Source: an uncultured SAR86 cluster bacterium (GTDB lineage: Bacteria > Pseudomonadota > Gammaproteobacteria > Magnimaribacterales > D2472). From it: DNA of 64,000 nt. Positions 19,174-31,085 of the stretch are shown here, piece by piece. The stretch lies in assembly GCA_902511575.1 (NCBI GenBank), contig CABXFU010000001.1:1-64000 (forward strand), written 5' to 3'. Numbering within the stretch: the stretch's first letter is position 1; each line of letters begins with the position of its first letter. Below the pieces are notes generated by a model, which was given only the letters and a program-made list of their open reading frames with translations, ran no database searches and had not been told where the DNA came from. The position numbers and the translations under genes were made by a program.

Positions 19174-20205
19174 CTATTGCCTTATTGCATCAATCATAAC
19201 CTTCACCTTGCTTGGGTTGATGTCAGGTGTAATGCCATGACCAAGATTGAAAATAAATCCTGGGTATTCACTCATGATACTGCAAATTTTTTGTGTTTCA
19301 TTCCAGATCAATTCATCAGATTCAAGTAAAACTTTTGGATCAAGATTTCCTTGAATTGCATATTGATTTTTTAATTTTTTAGCAACCCTATCGATATCCT
19401 CTTGCCAATATAGGCTCACGCAAGAAATATCTGCAAAAACCAAGTCATCAATTTTTATCTTTGGAGCTTTTTCAAACAAAATGATAGGAATATTTGATGT
19501 AACTGGATCGGCTTTGAGAAGGCTGGTAAGCCTTTGAGTATATTGCAAAGAAAATTTTTCTAACTCATTCTCTAACAATAAATCTGCCCATGAATCAAAA
19601 ATCTGCAGTGCATTTACTCCACTCAAAACTTGCTGCCTTAAATATTCGTAACAAGCATTGCTGAGAATTTCCAAAAACTCATGCAGCTCTTTTGGATGTT
19701 CTTTCATGAAACTTTTTGTTTTATTAAAATCTTTCGAACCTCCGCCTTCAATTGAGTATGCAGCTAGTGTCCATGGGCTCCCGCAGAATCCTATTAAAGG
19801 AAGATTATTCGGCAAAATTTTTTTGGTTTCTTCCACTGCCTTAAAAACATAATCGAGAGAGTTGACGTCAAATCGAGTTAATCTTTTAATATCTTGAGGT
19901 GACGAAATGGGATTGCTGAATTTAGGACCTTCTCCCTCATGAAATGCCAAACCAAGATTTAGAGCATCAGGAATAGTTAAAATATCTGAGAAGAGGATTG
20001 ATGCATCTAAATCAAAGCGATCAATTGGTTGCAATGCAAGTTCTGCGCATGTTTTTGGCTGTTTGCACATATCTAAAAAATTGGTGTAATTTTTTCTAAT
20101 TTCTTGATATTCCGGCAGGTACCTGCCTGCTTGTCGCATAAACCATACTGGTGGAGTTGAGTTATCTTGAAGGTTAAGCGCCTTTATAAATTTAGAATTT
20201 TTCAT
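19174..20205 (-). CDS. hemE: Uroporphyrinogen decarboxylase
   Basis: 'PPVWFMRQAGRYLPEYQEIR', 'ILFSDILTIPDALNLGL', 'FNLGHGITPDINP'. Confidence 0.96.
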   Translation of the reverse strand: MKNSKFIKALNLQDNSTPPVWFMRQAGRYLPEYQEIRKNYTNFLDMCKQPKTCAELALQPIDRFDLDASILFSDILTIPDALNLGLAFHEGEGPKFSNPISSPQDIKRLTRFDVNSLDYVFKAVEETKKILPNNLPLIGFCGSPWTLAAYSIEGGGSKDFNKTKSFMKEHPKELHEFLEILSNACYEYLRQQVLSGVNALQIFDSWADLLLENELEKFSLQYTQRLTSLLKADPVTSNIPIILFEKAPKIKIDDLVFADISCVSLYWQEDIDRVAKKLKNQYAIQGNLDPKVLLESDELIWNETQKICSIMSEYPGFIFNLGHGITPDINPSKVKVMIDAIRQ

Positions 20206-21882
<1,677 letters not shown>

Positions 21883-21896
21883 TTAGTTCTGCGTGG

Positions 21897-21920
21897 TATG
21901 TATGACATAGTATGACATTA
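21897..21920. promoter_or_regulatory. Direct repeat in the gltD/gltB divergent intergenic region
   Basis: TATGACATAG TATGACATTA at 21901-21920, 10-bp period, in the 57-nt gap between divergent starts. Confidence 0.35.
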
Positions 21921-21930
21921 TTGTGTTAAT

Positions 21931-24900
21931 ATGTATAACTTAATGCCGCAACAAAATACAAATATATCGCTATATCACGAATCTCAAGCTAAGGATAATT
22001 GTGGCTTTGGGCTCATAGTTAACCGACATGGAACTCAAAATAGAGATGTTGTAAAACGTTCTATTGCTGGTCTAACGAGTATGACACACAGAGGAGCAAT
22101 CGGAGCTGATGGCAAAACTGGAGACGGTTGCGGTCTTTTGTTTGATTTAAACCAAACCTTTTTTCAAAAGCAACTCAGAAAAGAGCTAAAGATCAAATTG
22201 CCTGAATTATTTGGTATTGCCCAAATTTTTTCATCGGCTGCACTAAAAAAAGACTTGCCAGCAATCAAAGAAATTCTTCAATCTGAAAATCTAGTTTTTG
22301 AGTGCGTTAGAGAGGTACCCATCAACACATCTGTTCTTGGAGAAATAGCGCTTGAATCATTGCCAAAAATTAATCAGATATTTATAACGCCCATTTCAAA
22401 AGATTTTAACAAGGAAAGATTTGAATCCTGTCTTCTGCAGGCTAGAAAGAAGATTGAAGAATTGCATAACAATGATGAAAAGCTATACATCTGCAGCATG
22501 TCGAGCCAAACAATTGTTTACAAAGGCTTGATGCTGCCGGATGCAATAAGTAATTTTTATAAAGATATTGCTAAAAAATCATTTACTGCCAAGGTTTGTT
22601 TATTTCATCAACGATTCTCTACAAATACTCAGCCAAGATGGCATTTAGCCCAACCTTTTAGGCTTCTTGCGCACAATGGTGAAATCAATGCAATCAGAGG
22701 AAATAGAAATTGGGTTAAAGCTCGAGCCTCTAAATTTTCCACTCCCCTTATTCCAGGCATCAGTCAGTTCAAATCTCTCGTTAATGAAACAGGATCTGAT
22801 TCATCAGCTTTGGATAACATGATTGAATTGTTAGTGAAGGGCGGGATTAATTTCTTTAGATCTATTCGAATGGTCTTGCCGCCCGCTTGGCAAAACATTC
22901 ATACAATGGATCCTGAAGTTAGAGCTTTCCATGAATATAATTCAATGCATATGGAAGCTTGGGATGGTCCTGCTGGGATTGTCATGTCAGATGGAGAGTG
23001 GGCAATCTGCGTTTTGGACAGAAATGGATTGCGGCCTGCGAGATACCAAGTGTTATCCAATGGAATGATTACCGTAGCCTCTGAAACTGGCATTTATCCC
23101 GTTGCTGATGAGGAGATTTTACAAAAAGGACGTCTTAGTCCTGGTGGAATTTTTGCAGTAAATACTGAATCTGGAGAAATCTTAGATCAAAAGATTATTG
23201 ATGACCAACTTAAACATGGTAAACCTTATAGGGATTGGTTAAAAAAATCTGCGATTTATCTTGAATCCACTCTAGATGCATTTGAGGGTCCGGGCATAAA
23301 GAAAATTCCACATTCTGAATTTATCAAGTCATCAAAACTTTTTTCTTTATTTAATGAAGAAAGAGTGTCTGTAATAAAACCTCTTGCACTCGATGGTCTT
23401 GAGGGCACAGGCTCAATGGGCGATGACACTGCTTTAGCAATGTTAAGCTCAATGCCGAGATCTATATATGACTATTTTAGACAACAGTTTGCCCAAGTAA
23501 CAAATCCGCCAATTGACTCTCTCAGAGAGTCCAGCGTTATGTCATTGGAGGCATGTTTTGGTCCTGAGTTGAATATCTTTGAAGAATCTAAAGATCATGC
23601 CAGGAGAATTGTCAGTACATCTCCTGTTCTTTCGCACAAAAAACTTTCAGCGTTATTAAAAAATCCATATTTCTCTTCCAAAAACTTTGATTTGCAATAT
23701 TCACCCAAGTCAAATCTCAAGGATGCTTTGAACACACTAACAAAAAAAGTAGTTTCTGCTGTGCGCAAGGGAGAAATTATCATTCATTTAAATGAGAAGT
23801 TGCCAGATGGCAATAAGCTTTCAATCAATGCTTTACTTGCAGTAGGCTGCATACATCAAGAGTTGGTAAGACTGGGTCTCAGATCAGATGCTAACTTAAT
23901 AGTAAGTTCTGCTACTGCCAGAGATACTCATCAAATTGCATGCTTGCTGAGTTTTGGAGCAACGGCTGTTTTTCCATGGCTGGCTTTTCAAACAATTCTA
24001 GATTTAACACACCGCAAGGAACTTAAGGGTAGTCCAACAGCAAATTGCGCAAAATATCGCAAAGGTATTAATAAAGGCCTTTTAAAAATTATTTCTAAAA
24101 TAGGCATCTCTACAATATCCAGTTATCGCGGATCTCAATTGCATGAGATTGTTGGCTTAAGCTCGGATATCGTAGATTTATCTTTTACGAATACTGTTAG
24201 CAGGGTGGGGGGCAAAACTTTTGAAGATCTTGATATTGAAATGCGATCTTTAAATAAATATGCAAATTCAAATGTAAGTGAAATTGGCCTGGGCGGACTA
24301 TTAAAATTTGTCCATGGTGGTGAATATCACACTTATAATCCTGAGGTTGTAAAAAAACTCCAAGAAGCAGTTAGCACAGGATCTAATAAAGTATATCGAG
24401 AGTATGCTGACCTAGTGAATCATAGAGATCCTGCAATGCTTAGAGATTTAATGAAACTTCACTTTCCCTCAAAACCAAAAAAGGTTAAGCCATACGATAC
24501 AAAACATTTATTAAAGAAATTTGATTCCGCAGGCATGAGCCTTGGTGCTTTATCTCCAGATGCTCATGAAACATTGGCTGAGGCCATGAATAGCATGGGA
24601 GCAAGATCAAATTCTGGAGAGGGTGGCGAAGCCAAAGAAAGATATGGCACTTCTAAGATGTCAAAAATAAAACAAGTTGCATCTGGTCGCTTTGGTGTCA
24701 CCCCTGAGTACCTAGTAAATGCAGAGGTTTTGCAAATTAAAATAGCGCAAGGCGCTAAACCAGGAGAGGGTGGACAACTTCCAGGAGGCAAAGTCAATGC
24801 CTTAATTGCTAAGCTCAGATATTCAACTCCTGGCATCACTTTGATTTCACCTCCACCTCATCATGATATCTACTCAATTGAGGATTTGGCTCAATTAATC

Positions 24901-26391
24901 TTTGATCTTAAACAAGTAAATCCAAAAGCATTGGTTTCAGTAAAATTGGTATCTGAGCCAGGCGTAGGAACAATTGCAGCTGGTGTTGCTAAGGCATATG
25001 CAGATCTGATCACTATATCTGGTCATGATGGTGGAACGGGCGCAAGTCCGCTATCTTCAATTCGTTATGCAGGTTCTCCATGGGAGCTTGGTTTATCTGA
25101 GGCCCATCAAGCTTTAAGAGCAAGCAATTTACGACATAAAGTTAGATTACAAGCCGATGGTGGATTGAAAACAGGCTTAGATGTGGTTAAGGCAGCAATT
25201 CTTGGTGCAGAATCCTTTGGTTTTGGTACCGGGCCAATGATCGCAATGGGTTGTAAATATTTACGAATTTGCCATCTTAATAATTGTGCTACTGGAGTTG
25301 CAACTCAAAGAAGAGATATTATTGACCATCACTACATCGGTGAGAAAGAGCGAGTTATCAACTACTTCACATTTATTGCAAATGAAGTCCAAGAAATTTT
25401 ATTAAAATTGGGAGTTCCTAACCTCGAATCCATTATTGGTCAAACACAATACTTAAAAGATATTACACAAGAAAATCCTTCTAGAGAAAATATAGATTTA
25501 TCTCCAATTTTGTATTCTGATCAAAAATCAACTGCCCCTCATTACTGCAATACCTCGTCAAATGACCCATGGGATAAAGGCAATTTAAATGCAAAGATTC
25601 TGCAAGATGTAAGATCTTCAATCTCAAAGGAGCATTCATCTGATTTTTATTATGAAATTTCAAATCGTGATAGATCCGTTGGAGCTCAAGCTTCTGGCTT
25701 GATCGCCTCTTTGTATGGTGAAAAGGGGTTGAAACAAAAACAAAACCTTAATTTTACTGGCTCTGCAGGCCAAAGTTTTGGTGTTTGGAATGCTGCTGGC
25801 CTAAATTTAAAATTAAATGGCGATGCCAATGATTATGTTGGCAAAGGCATGAATGGCGGAAAGATTGTCATTTCGAGCTCTGCTGAATATGCCTCCCAAG
25901 ATTCTCCAACTGTCTTAGTTGGCAATACTGCATTGTATGGCGCAACCGGTGGCGAGCTATACGTTGGTGGCTGTGTTGGTGAAAGATTCGCGGTAAGAAA
26001 TTCTGGAGCCTCAGCTGTTATTGAGGGTGCAGGAGATCATTGTTGCGAGTATATGACGGGTGGACATGTAACTGTTCTCGGAAATGTAGGCTCTAATTTT
26101 GGAGCAGGAATGACTGGCGGTTTTGCATATGTTCTTGATACAAAGAGAAGGTTTTTTGATCAATGCAATCGCAGTCTTATTAACTTAGATAGAATTGTGA
26201 GCGAAGAAATGGAATCTCATAGAAAATTTTTAAAACAAATCCTTGCCCGTCATATTAAAGAAACTAAAAGTGAGAGGGCGAAATTAATATTAGATGAATT
26301 TGATAGATACGAGCCATCATTTTGGTTGGTGTCACCTGCTGCCTTAAATATCCAAGATCTATTAAAAGCAACCACAGCTAATGCTGCTTAA
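21931..26391 (+). CDS. gltB: Glutamate synthase large subunit
   Basis: 'DNCGFGLIVNRHG' class II amidotransferase Cys; 'GRFGVTPEYLVNAEVLQIKIAQGAKPGEGGQLPG'; 'GHDGGTGASPLSSI'; C-terminal GXGXG repeats. Confidence 0.97.
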   Translation: MYNLMPQQNTNISLYHESQAKDNCGFGLIVNRHGTQNRDVVKRSIAGLTSMTHRGAIGADGKTGDGCGLLFDLNQTFFQKQLRKELKIKLPELFGIAQIFSSAALKKDLPAIKEILQSENLVFECVREVPINTSVLGEIALESLPKINQIFITPISKDFNKERFESCLLQARKKIEELHNNDEKLYICSMSSQTIVYKGLMLPDAISNFYKDIAKKSFTAKVCLFHQRFSTNTQPRWHLAQPFRLLAHNGEINAIRGNRNWVKARASKFSTPLIPGISQFKSLVNETGSDSSALDNMIELLVKGGINFFRSIRMVLPPAWQNIHTMDPEVRAFHEYNSMHMEAWDGPAGIVMSDGEWAICVLDRNGLRPARYQVLSNGMITVASETGIYPVADEEILQKGRLSPGGIFAVNTESGEILDQKIIDDQLKHGKPYRDWLKKSAIYLESTLDAFEGPGIKKIPHSEFIKSSKLFSLFNEERVSVIKPLALDGLEGTGSMGDDTALAMLSSMPRSIYDYFRQQFAQVTNPPIDSLRESSVMSLEACFGPELNIFEESKDHARRIVSTSPVLSHKKLSALLKNPYFSSKNFDLQYSPKSNLKDALNTLTKKVVSAVRKGEIIIHLNEKLPDGNKLSINALLAVGCIHQELVRLGLRSDANLIVSSATARDTHQIACLLSFGATAVFPWLAFQTILDLTHRKELKGSPTANCAKYRKGINKGLLKIISKIGISTISSYRGSQLHEIVGLSSDIVDLSFTNTVSRVGGKTFEDLDIEMRSLNKYANSNVSEIGLGGLLKFVHGGEYHTYNPEVVKKLQEAVSTGSNKVYREYADLVNHRDPAMLRDLMKLHFPSKPKKVKPYDTKHLLKKFDSAGMSLGALSPDAHETLAEAMNSMGARSNSGEGGEAKERYGTSKMSKIKQVASGRFGVTPEYLVNAEVLQIKIAQGAKPGEGGQLPGGKVNALIAKLRYSTPGITLISPPPHHDIYSIEDLAQLIFDLKQVNPKALVSVKLVSEPGVGTIAAGVAKAYADLITISGHDGGTGASPLSSIRYAGSPWELGLSEAHQALRASNLRHKVRLQADGGLKTGLDVVKAAILGAESFGFGTGPMIAMGCKYLRICHLNNCATGVATQRRDIIDHHYIGEKERVINYFTFIANEVQEILLKLGVPNLESIIGQTQYLKDITQENPSRENIDLSPILYSDQKSTAPHYCNTSSNDPWDKGNLNAKILQDVRSSISKEHSSDFYYEISNRDRSVGAQASGLIASLYGEKGLKQKQNLNFTGSAGQSFGVWNAAGLNLKLNGDANDYVGKGMNGGKIVISSSAEYASQDSPTVLVGNTALYGATGGELYVGGCVGERFAVRNSGASAVIEGAGDHCCEYMTGGHVTVLGNVGSNFGAGMTGGFAYVLDTKRRFFDQCNRSLINLDRIVSEEMESHRKFLKQILARHIKETKSERAKLILDEFDRYEPSFWLVSPAALNIQDLLKATTANAA

Positions 26392-26392
26392 T

Positions 26393-27466
26393 TTAGTCTT
26401 GAAGGCCTTTCTGTAGACTCTTGGCATCAAATGAATTTGTCACAACTGCATTTGATAATTTATTCAACAGGACAAGATTTAATTTCCCTGCTTTAATTTT
26501 TTTATCTCTAAATATATATGGTTTTAGTTCTCTGTATTTATATTGCTCGAGAGATAAATCAAATTCAAAATTTTGTAATAAAGCAATAACTTCCTTATGT
26601 TCTTTTTCAGAAATAAGATTTTCTAAAAAGGAAATTTTAGAAGCCACCTTCATTCCTTTGGCGACAGCCTCTCCATGGAGGATTTTTTTATATTTACCAT
26701 GTGCTTCAATGGCATGCCCAAACGTATGTCCAAAATTTAAAATTGCACGAATACCATTTTCCTTCTCGTCCTTGGTCACAATCATTGCTTTGGTTTGAAG
26801 AGATAAAAAAATTATCTCTTCAATAATTTTTTGATCCTTTAATAATATTTTTTTAGTATATTTTTTCAGTAACGAAAAAAGAGATTTATTTTGAATGAAG
26901 GCATATTTAATGACCTCTGCTAATCCAGCTTTGAACTCTCTATTCGGAAGTGAGTTAAGCACAGTTGTATCGATAATGACTTCTTTTGGGTTATAAAATG
27001 CTCCAACAAGATTTTTGCCCGCTACAATATTAATAGCAGTCTTGCCTCCCACAGAAGAATCCACCTGAGCAAGAAGAGTTGTCGGTATTTGTATAAATTG
27101 AATGCCTCTTAGGTAAGAGCTGGCAACAAAACCCGAGATATCTCCAATCACTCCGCCACCAACAGCCACTATTAGATCTGTTCTATCAAAATTATTATCT
27201 GCTAAAAAATTAAGTATTTTTTGAAAGTTTTGAACAGATTTAGCTTGTTCTCCATGCTTGAGGATGATTTTAAAAACTCTAGTTGATGGTTTGCAAACGG
27301 CAGCAACTTCTCTCACTATCTTTGAAGGCACTCCATCATCTGAAATGAGAAGAGTTTTATTATGGTTTTTAAGAAGAGGGGCAAGATTTTTTTTAGAAAT
27401 AGCATTCTTGCTAATCACAATCCTGTATTTATTTTTTCTTTGACCTGCAAATAGCTCTTTAGCCAT
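26393..27466 (-). CDS. aroB: 3-dehydroquinate synthase
   Basis: 'VAVGGGVIGDISGFVASSYLRGIQFIQIPTTLLAQVDSSVGGKTAIN', 'LNFGHTFGHAIEA'. Confidence 0.96.
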   Translation of the reverse strand: MAKELFAGQRKNKYRIVISKNAISKKNLAPLLKNHNKTLLISDDGVPSKIVREVAAVCKPSTRVFKIILKHGEQAKSVQNFQKILNFLADNNFDRTDLIVAVGGGVIGDISGFVASSYLRGIQFIQIPTTLLAQVDSSVGGKTAINIVAGKNLVGAFYNPKEVIIDTTVLNSLPNREFKAGLAEVIKYAFIQNKSLFSLLKKYTKKILLKDQKIIEEIIFLSLQTKAMIVTKDEKENGIRAILNFGHTFGHAIEAHGKYKKILHGEAVAKGMKVASKISFLENLISEKEHKEVIALLQNFEFDLSLEQYKYRELKPYIFRDKKIKAGKLNLVLLNKLSNAVVTNSFDAKSLQKGLQD

Positions 27467-27968
27467 AATTTTTAACTAGCTTAACAATTTCATTTGCAAC
27501 ATCAGAGCCACTCTTATTTTCAGTATTGATTATGTGATCCGCAACCTCTTCATAAAGAGATTGTCTAGATTTCTGGAGATCCGCGAGGACTTTTTCTGGA
27601 TCTTTATCTTTTAATAAAGGCCTATCTTTATCTTTAGCTGTTCTTTCAACCTGAGTGTTTAATGGAGTATGTAGATAGAAAACAGTGCCTCTTGATGCTA
27701 ATAGTTCTCTATTCTCTTCCTCAATTACAATGCCGCCACCCGTAGCAAGAACTATAGAATTCAAGGCAACCATTTCCTTTAATGTGGCAGTTTCTCGTTT
27801 TCTAAAACCTGCTTCACCCTCAATATCAAAAATCCAATCTATTGTGACGCCTGTACTATCCTCAATCTTTGCATCAGTATCATGAAAATCTAAAAATAGC
27901 TCGCCAGCCACAATCTTTCCTACAGTGGTTTTTCCCGAGCCCATGGGGCCAACAATAAAAATATTCAT
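27459..27968 (-). CDS. aroK: Shikimate kinase
   Basis: 'IFIVGPMGSGKTTVGKIVA' Walker A; 'FHDTDAKIE'; 'FRKRE'; 'VLATGGGIV'. Confidence 0.95.
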   Translation of the reverse strand: MNIFIVGPMGSGKTTVGKIVAGELFLDFHDTDAKIEDSTGVTIDWIFDIEGEAGFRKRETATLKEMVALNSIVLATGGGIVIEEENRELLASRGTVFYLHTPLNTQVERTAKDKDRPLLKDKDPEKVLADLQKSRQSLYEEVADHIINTENKSGSDVANEIVKLVKNYG

Positions 27969-28076
27969 ACTTAGTTTTTTAAGTTGCTGATTCTATCATT
28001 TATAGGGGTAAAATAATTCTAATTCATGTATCAAAATATTTTTGAGTTAAGGTAAAAACATAATCATTTAATTTGT

Positions 28077-30512
28077 ATGTTTGTTAGATTAATAAATTGG
28101 GCATTAGTTGCTGCACTTATTGGCACCCTTGCAGCAATCTTGACCATTGGCATGGGATATTTTCTTATTAAACCCAGTCTTCCTGAAATTAACTTAGTTG
28201 ATGAAGATGTATTGCAAATACCTTTAAAAGTCTTAACGTCTGATGGGATATTAATCGGGGAGTTTGGAGATCAAAAAAGAAGAACGATAGAGTATGAGCA
28301 AATTCCACAGAATCTTAAAAATGCATTTTTAGCAGCAGAAGATGATCAATTTTTTGAGCATGGTGGCGTAAGGATCCCATCGTTTATTAGAGCTTTTTAC
28401 CAGATGATTCAATCTGGAGAAATTGTGAGCGGTGGCGGCACAATTACAATGCAGGTTGTCAGGGGGTATTTATTATCTAGAGAGCAAAAAATTATTCGAA
28501 AAATTAAAGAAATCTATCTAGCTTTTGAATTAGAAAGTTCTGCAACAAAAGAAGAAATTTTTTCCTTATATTTAAATACTATCTTTTTAGGCAATCGAGC
28601 ATATGGGGTGGAGGCTGCAGCAAATAAATATTTTTCTAAATCTATCAATGAGTTGACTCTTGCCGAATCTGCATTAATTGCATCATCAGCCCAACTTCCT
28701 TCAAGAATTAACCCTATTCGCTCTCCTGACAGATCTATTATCAGGCGTAACTGGATTTTGGGAAGGATGTATAAGCTTGGATATATTGGTAGGGCGCAAT
28801 TCTTACTTGCACAATCTGAACCAATAAACCTAACTCAATTAGATTCAAACTTTTCATTAGATGGACGATATATTGCTGAAATCACTAGGCAAGCAATGAT
28901 TGATAGATATGGCTTATCAGTCTACAAGGATGGATTATCAGTTATCACCACAATAGACTCTTCACTTCAGCAAGCTGCTCTTGAGAGCGTAGCAAAAAAC
29001 TTGTATGACTATGATAAACGTCATGGCTGGAGAGAGCCTATAAACCTCCTATCAAAAATTTCTGATTCAATATTTGAAGAATTACAAACTGGTAATTTAG
29101 ACATTCTGTATGAAGAATCCAATACCCTAGATGAGCTGAGCATGAAGCAGCTCAATATATCAGTTATTAGAGATTTTTTTGAAGAATTTATGAATTTAGA
29201 TCAACATTCGGGTGGAATAGTCATTGATGTAAAGCCTGAAAGGATTATCTATCTTAATAATTCCTTTCAATTAGAAAGTTTATTTTGGGATGAATCATAT
29301 AAATGGGCTAGAAGAAAAATTGATATTAATAAACTTGGTCCCAGACCTCAAAATTTTTATGACATTCTTCGTAAGGGAGATTTGATCTATCTATCTGAGC
29401 AAAATGGAAATTACTATCTTGACCAAGTCCCTGATGCTGAAGTTGCATTTATTTCTACAGATCCATCTAATGGCGCAATTAAGACTTATATTGGTGGATT
29501 GAATTTCTCAAAAAGTAACTTTGATAGAGTCAAACAATCATATCCTCAAGCGGGCTCGAGCTTTAAGCCATTTATTTATGCCTCTGCTTTTGCGAATGGC
29601 TATAAAGCATCAGATAAAATAAATGATGCCCCCATAATATTTGAAGACTCTAATTTAGAGAGTAGCTGGAGACCTGAAAATTATACAGGTAAATTTTATG
29701 GACCTATTAGACTCAGAGAAGCCTTAGTTCAGTCAGTGAACTTAGTTTCTATAAAGTTATTACGAGAAATGGGAATTCCATTGACGCAAAATTATTTATC
29801 AAAGTTTGGCTTCTCTTCATCTAGGCTGGCTCCAGATTTATCATTGGCACTTGGATCATCAAGTTTTTCTCCAGCAGAGATGGTGCGGGCGTATAGCATT
29901 ATGACTAACTCTGAGGATCCTAAAGATTTATTTTTTATAGAGCGAATAGAAGATAGAAATGGAAAGACTATTTTTCAAAATTCTCAAACAGAAAATAAGA
30001 AAAAAAATATTGATGCTTTTCCATGGTTTCAAACCCAGCTTACAGAGGAAATAAAGCCTTTTTATTTACTGCCCCCCCTCTCAAAGAAATCACTGGAACC
30101 AATTGATCCCAGAGTAACTTTTATTACAAAAGATATTTTACGTGAGGCTCTATCAAGAGGAAGCAACGGAAGAAAAACTCAAGTCTTAAGAAGGAGTGAC
30201 ATTGCAGGAAAGACTGGAACAACCAATGATGCGATCAGCACTTGGTTCTCAGGTTTTCATAATGATTTGGTAAGCACTGTATGGGTTGGAACTGATGATT
30301 TCTCTTCTTTGGGAGATAACGAATTTGGATCGAGCATCGCTTTGCCTGCTTGGGTTGATTTTATGAAAAAAGCTCTCACTAACTTGCCTGAAGAAGATTG
30401 GAAAATTCCTAAAGGTCTCTCTTATGTGAGAGTTGATCGTGAAACAGGCCAGCCAGTTGATGAAAATAGCAAAAATTCTTACTTTGAACTTTTTTTAGAT
30501 GAAGAAATTTAG
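28077..30512 (+). CDS. mrcA: Penicillin-binding protein 1A (bifunctional transglycosylase/transpeptidase)
   Basis: 'AAEDDQFFEHGG', 'GGGTITMQVVRG', 'AGSSFKPFIYASA', 'AGKTGTTND'. Confidence 0.94.
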   Translation: MFVRLINWALVAALIGTLAAILTIGMGYFLIKPSLPEINLVDEDVLQIPLKVLTSDGILIGEFGDQKRRTIEYEQIPQNLKNAFLAAEDDQFFEHGGVRIPSFIRAFYQMIQSGEIVSGGGTITMQVVRGYLLSREQKIIRKIKEIYLAFELESSATKEEIFSLYLNTIFLGNRAYGVEAAANKYFSKSINELTLAESALIASSAQLPSRINPIRSPDRSIIRRNWILGRMYKLGYIGRAQFLLAQSEPINLTQLDSNFSLDGRYIAEITRQAMIDRYGLSVYKDGLSVITTIDSSLQQAALESVAKNLYDYDKRHGWREPINLLSKISDSIFEELQTGNLDILYEESNTLDELSMKQLNISVIRDFFEEFMNLDQHSGGIVIDVKPERIIYLNNSFQLESLFWDESYKWARRKIDINKLGPRPQNFYDILRKGDLIYLSEQNGNYYLDQVPDAEVAFISTDPSNGAIKTYIGGLNFSKSNFDRVKQSYPQAGSSFKPFIYASAFANGYKASDKINDAPIIFEDSNLESSWRPENYTGKFYGPIRLREALVQSVNLVSIKLLREMGIPLTQNYLSKFGFSSSRLAPDLSLALGSSSFSPAEMVRAYSIMTNSEDPKDLFFIERIEDRNGKTIFQNSQTENKKKNIDAFPWFQTQLTEEIKPFYLLPPLSKKSLEPIDPRVTFITKDILREALSRGSNGRKTQVLRRSDIAGKTGTTNDAISTWFSGFHNDLVSTVWVGTDDFSSLGDNEFGSSIALPAWVDFMKKALTNLPEEDWKIPKGLSYVRVDRETGQPVDENSKNSYFELFLDEEI

Positions 30513-31081
30513 CTTTTAAAAATACTGTTAGAAATGAGTGACCAATAATTCTCAATATAACTGCTAGGAATTTCCTTGAATTTATTTCTAATAAACCTAG
30601 AAATAATTCCTTCCATTATTGAAGTAATTAGATGGGCGCTTTGACCTGCCGGAAGTTGCAAAGAATCTTTTTTCGAAGCTAGTAATTGTTTGATCGAAAG
30701 CTCCAATCTTTCATAGAATTGATTCACAGAGTCTATTACATTTTGCTCGCTTGGTCCTAATGCCTCACGAGATAAGATGCGCGCAAAACCTTTATTTTTT
30801 TCTAGAAATATTGCATAAAAAAAGAATATTAATCTAACTTTTTCTTCAGCCTCAATTTTGCTATCTTTTTTAATTTCTCCAACTTTTTGAAAAATTGTTT
30901 GATCGCAGAATGTGAATAGCTCCAAGAAAATAGACCTTTTACTCGGAAAATGCCTATAGAGAGCAGCTTCAGTTATTCCGCTTTCAGCTGCAAGAACAGC
31001 TGTTGTAATTTTTGTTGCATCTCTTTCTTCTAAAAGCTTTGCTAAACTCTGAAGAATAATTTGTTTTCTGTCTTTTGACAT
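30509..31081 (-). CDS. slmA: TetR-family nucleoid occlusion factor SlmA-like
   Basis: 'ITTAVLAAESGITEAALYRHFPSKRSIFLELFTFC' HTH and SlmA-like C-terminus 'FARILSREALGPSEQNV'. Confidence 0.85.
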   Translation of the reverse strand: MSKDRKQIILQSLAKLLEERDATKITTAVLAAESGITEAALYRHFPSKRSIFLELFTFCDQTIFQKVGEIKKDSKIEAEEKVRLIFFFYAIFLEKNKGFARILSREALGPSEQNVIDSVNQFYERLELSIKQLLASKKDSLQLPAGQSAHLITSIMEGIISRFIRNKFKEIPSSYIENYWSLISNSIFKS

Positions 31082-31085
31082 AGCT

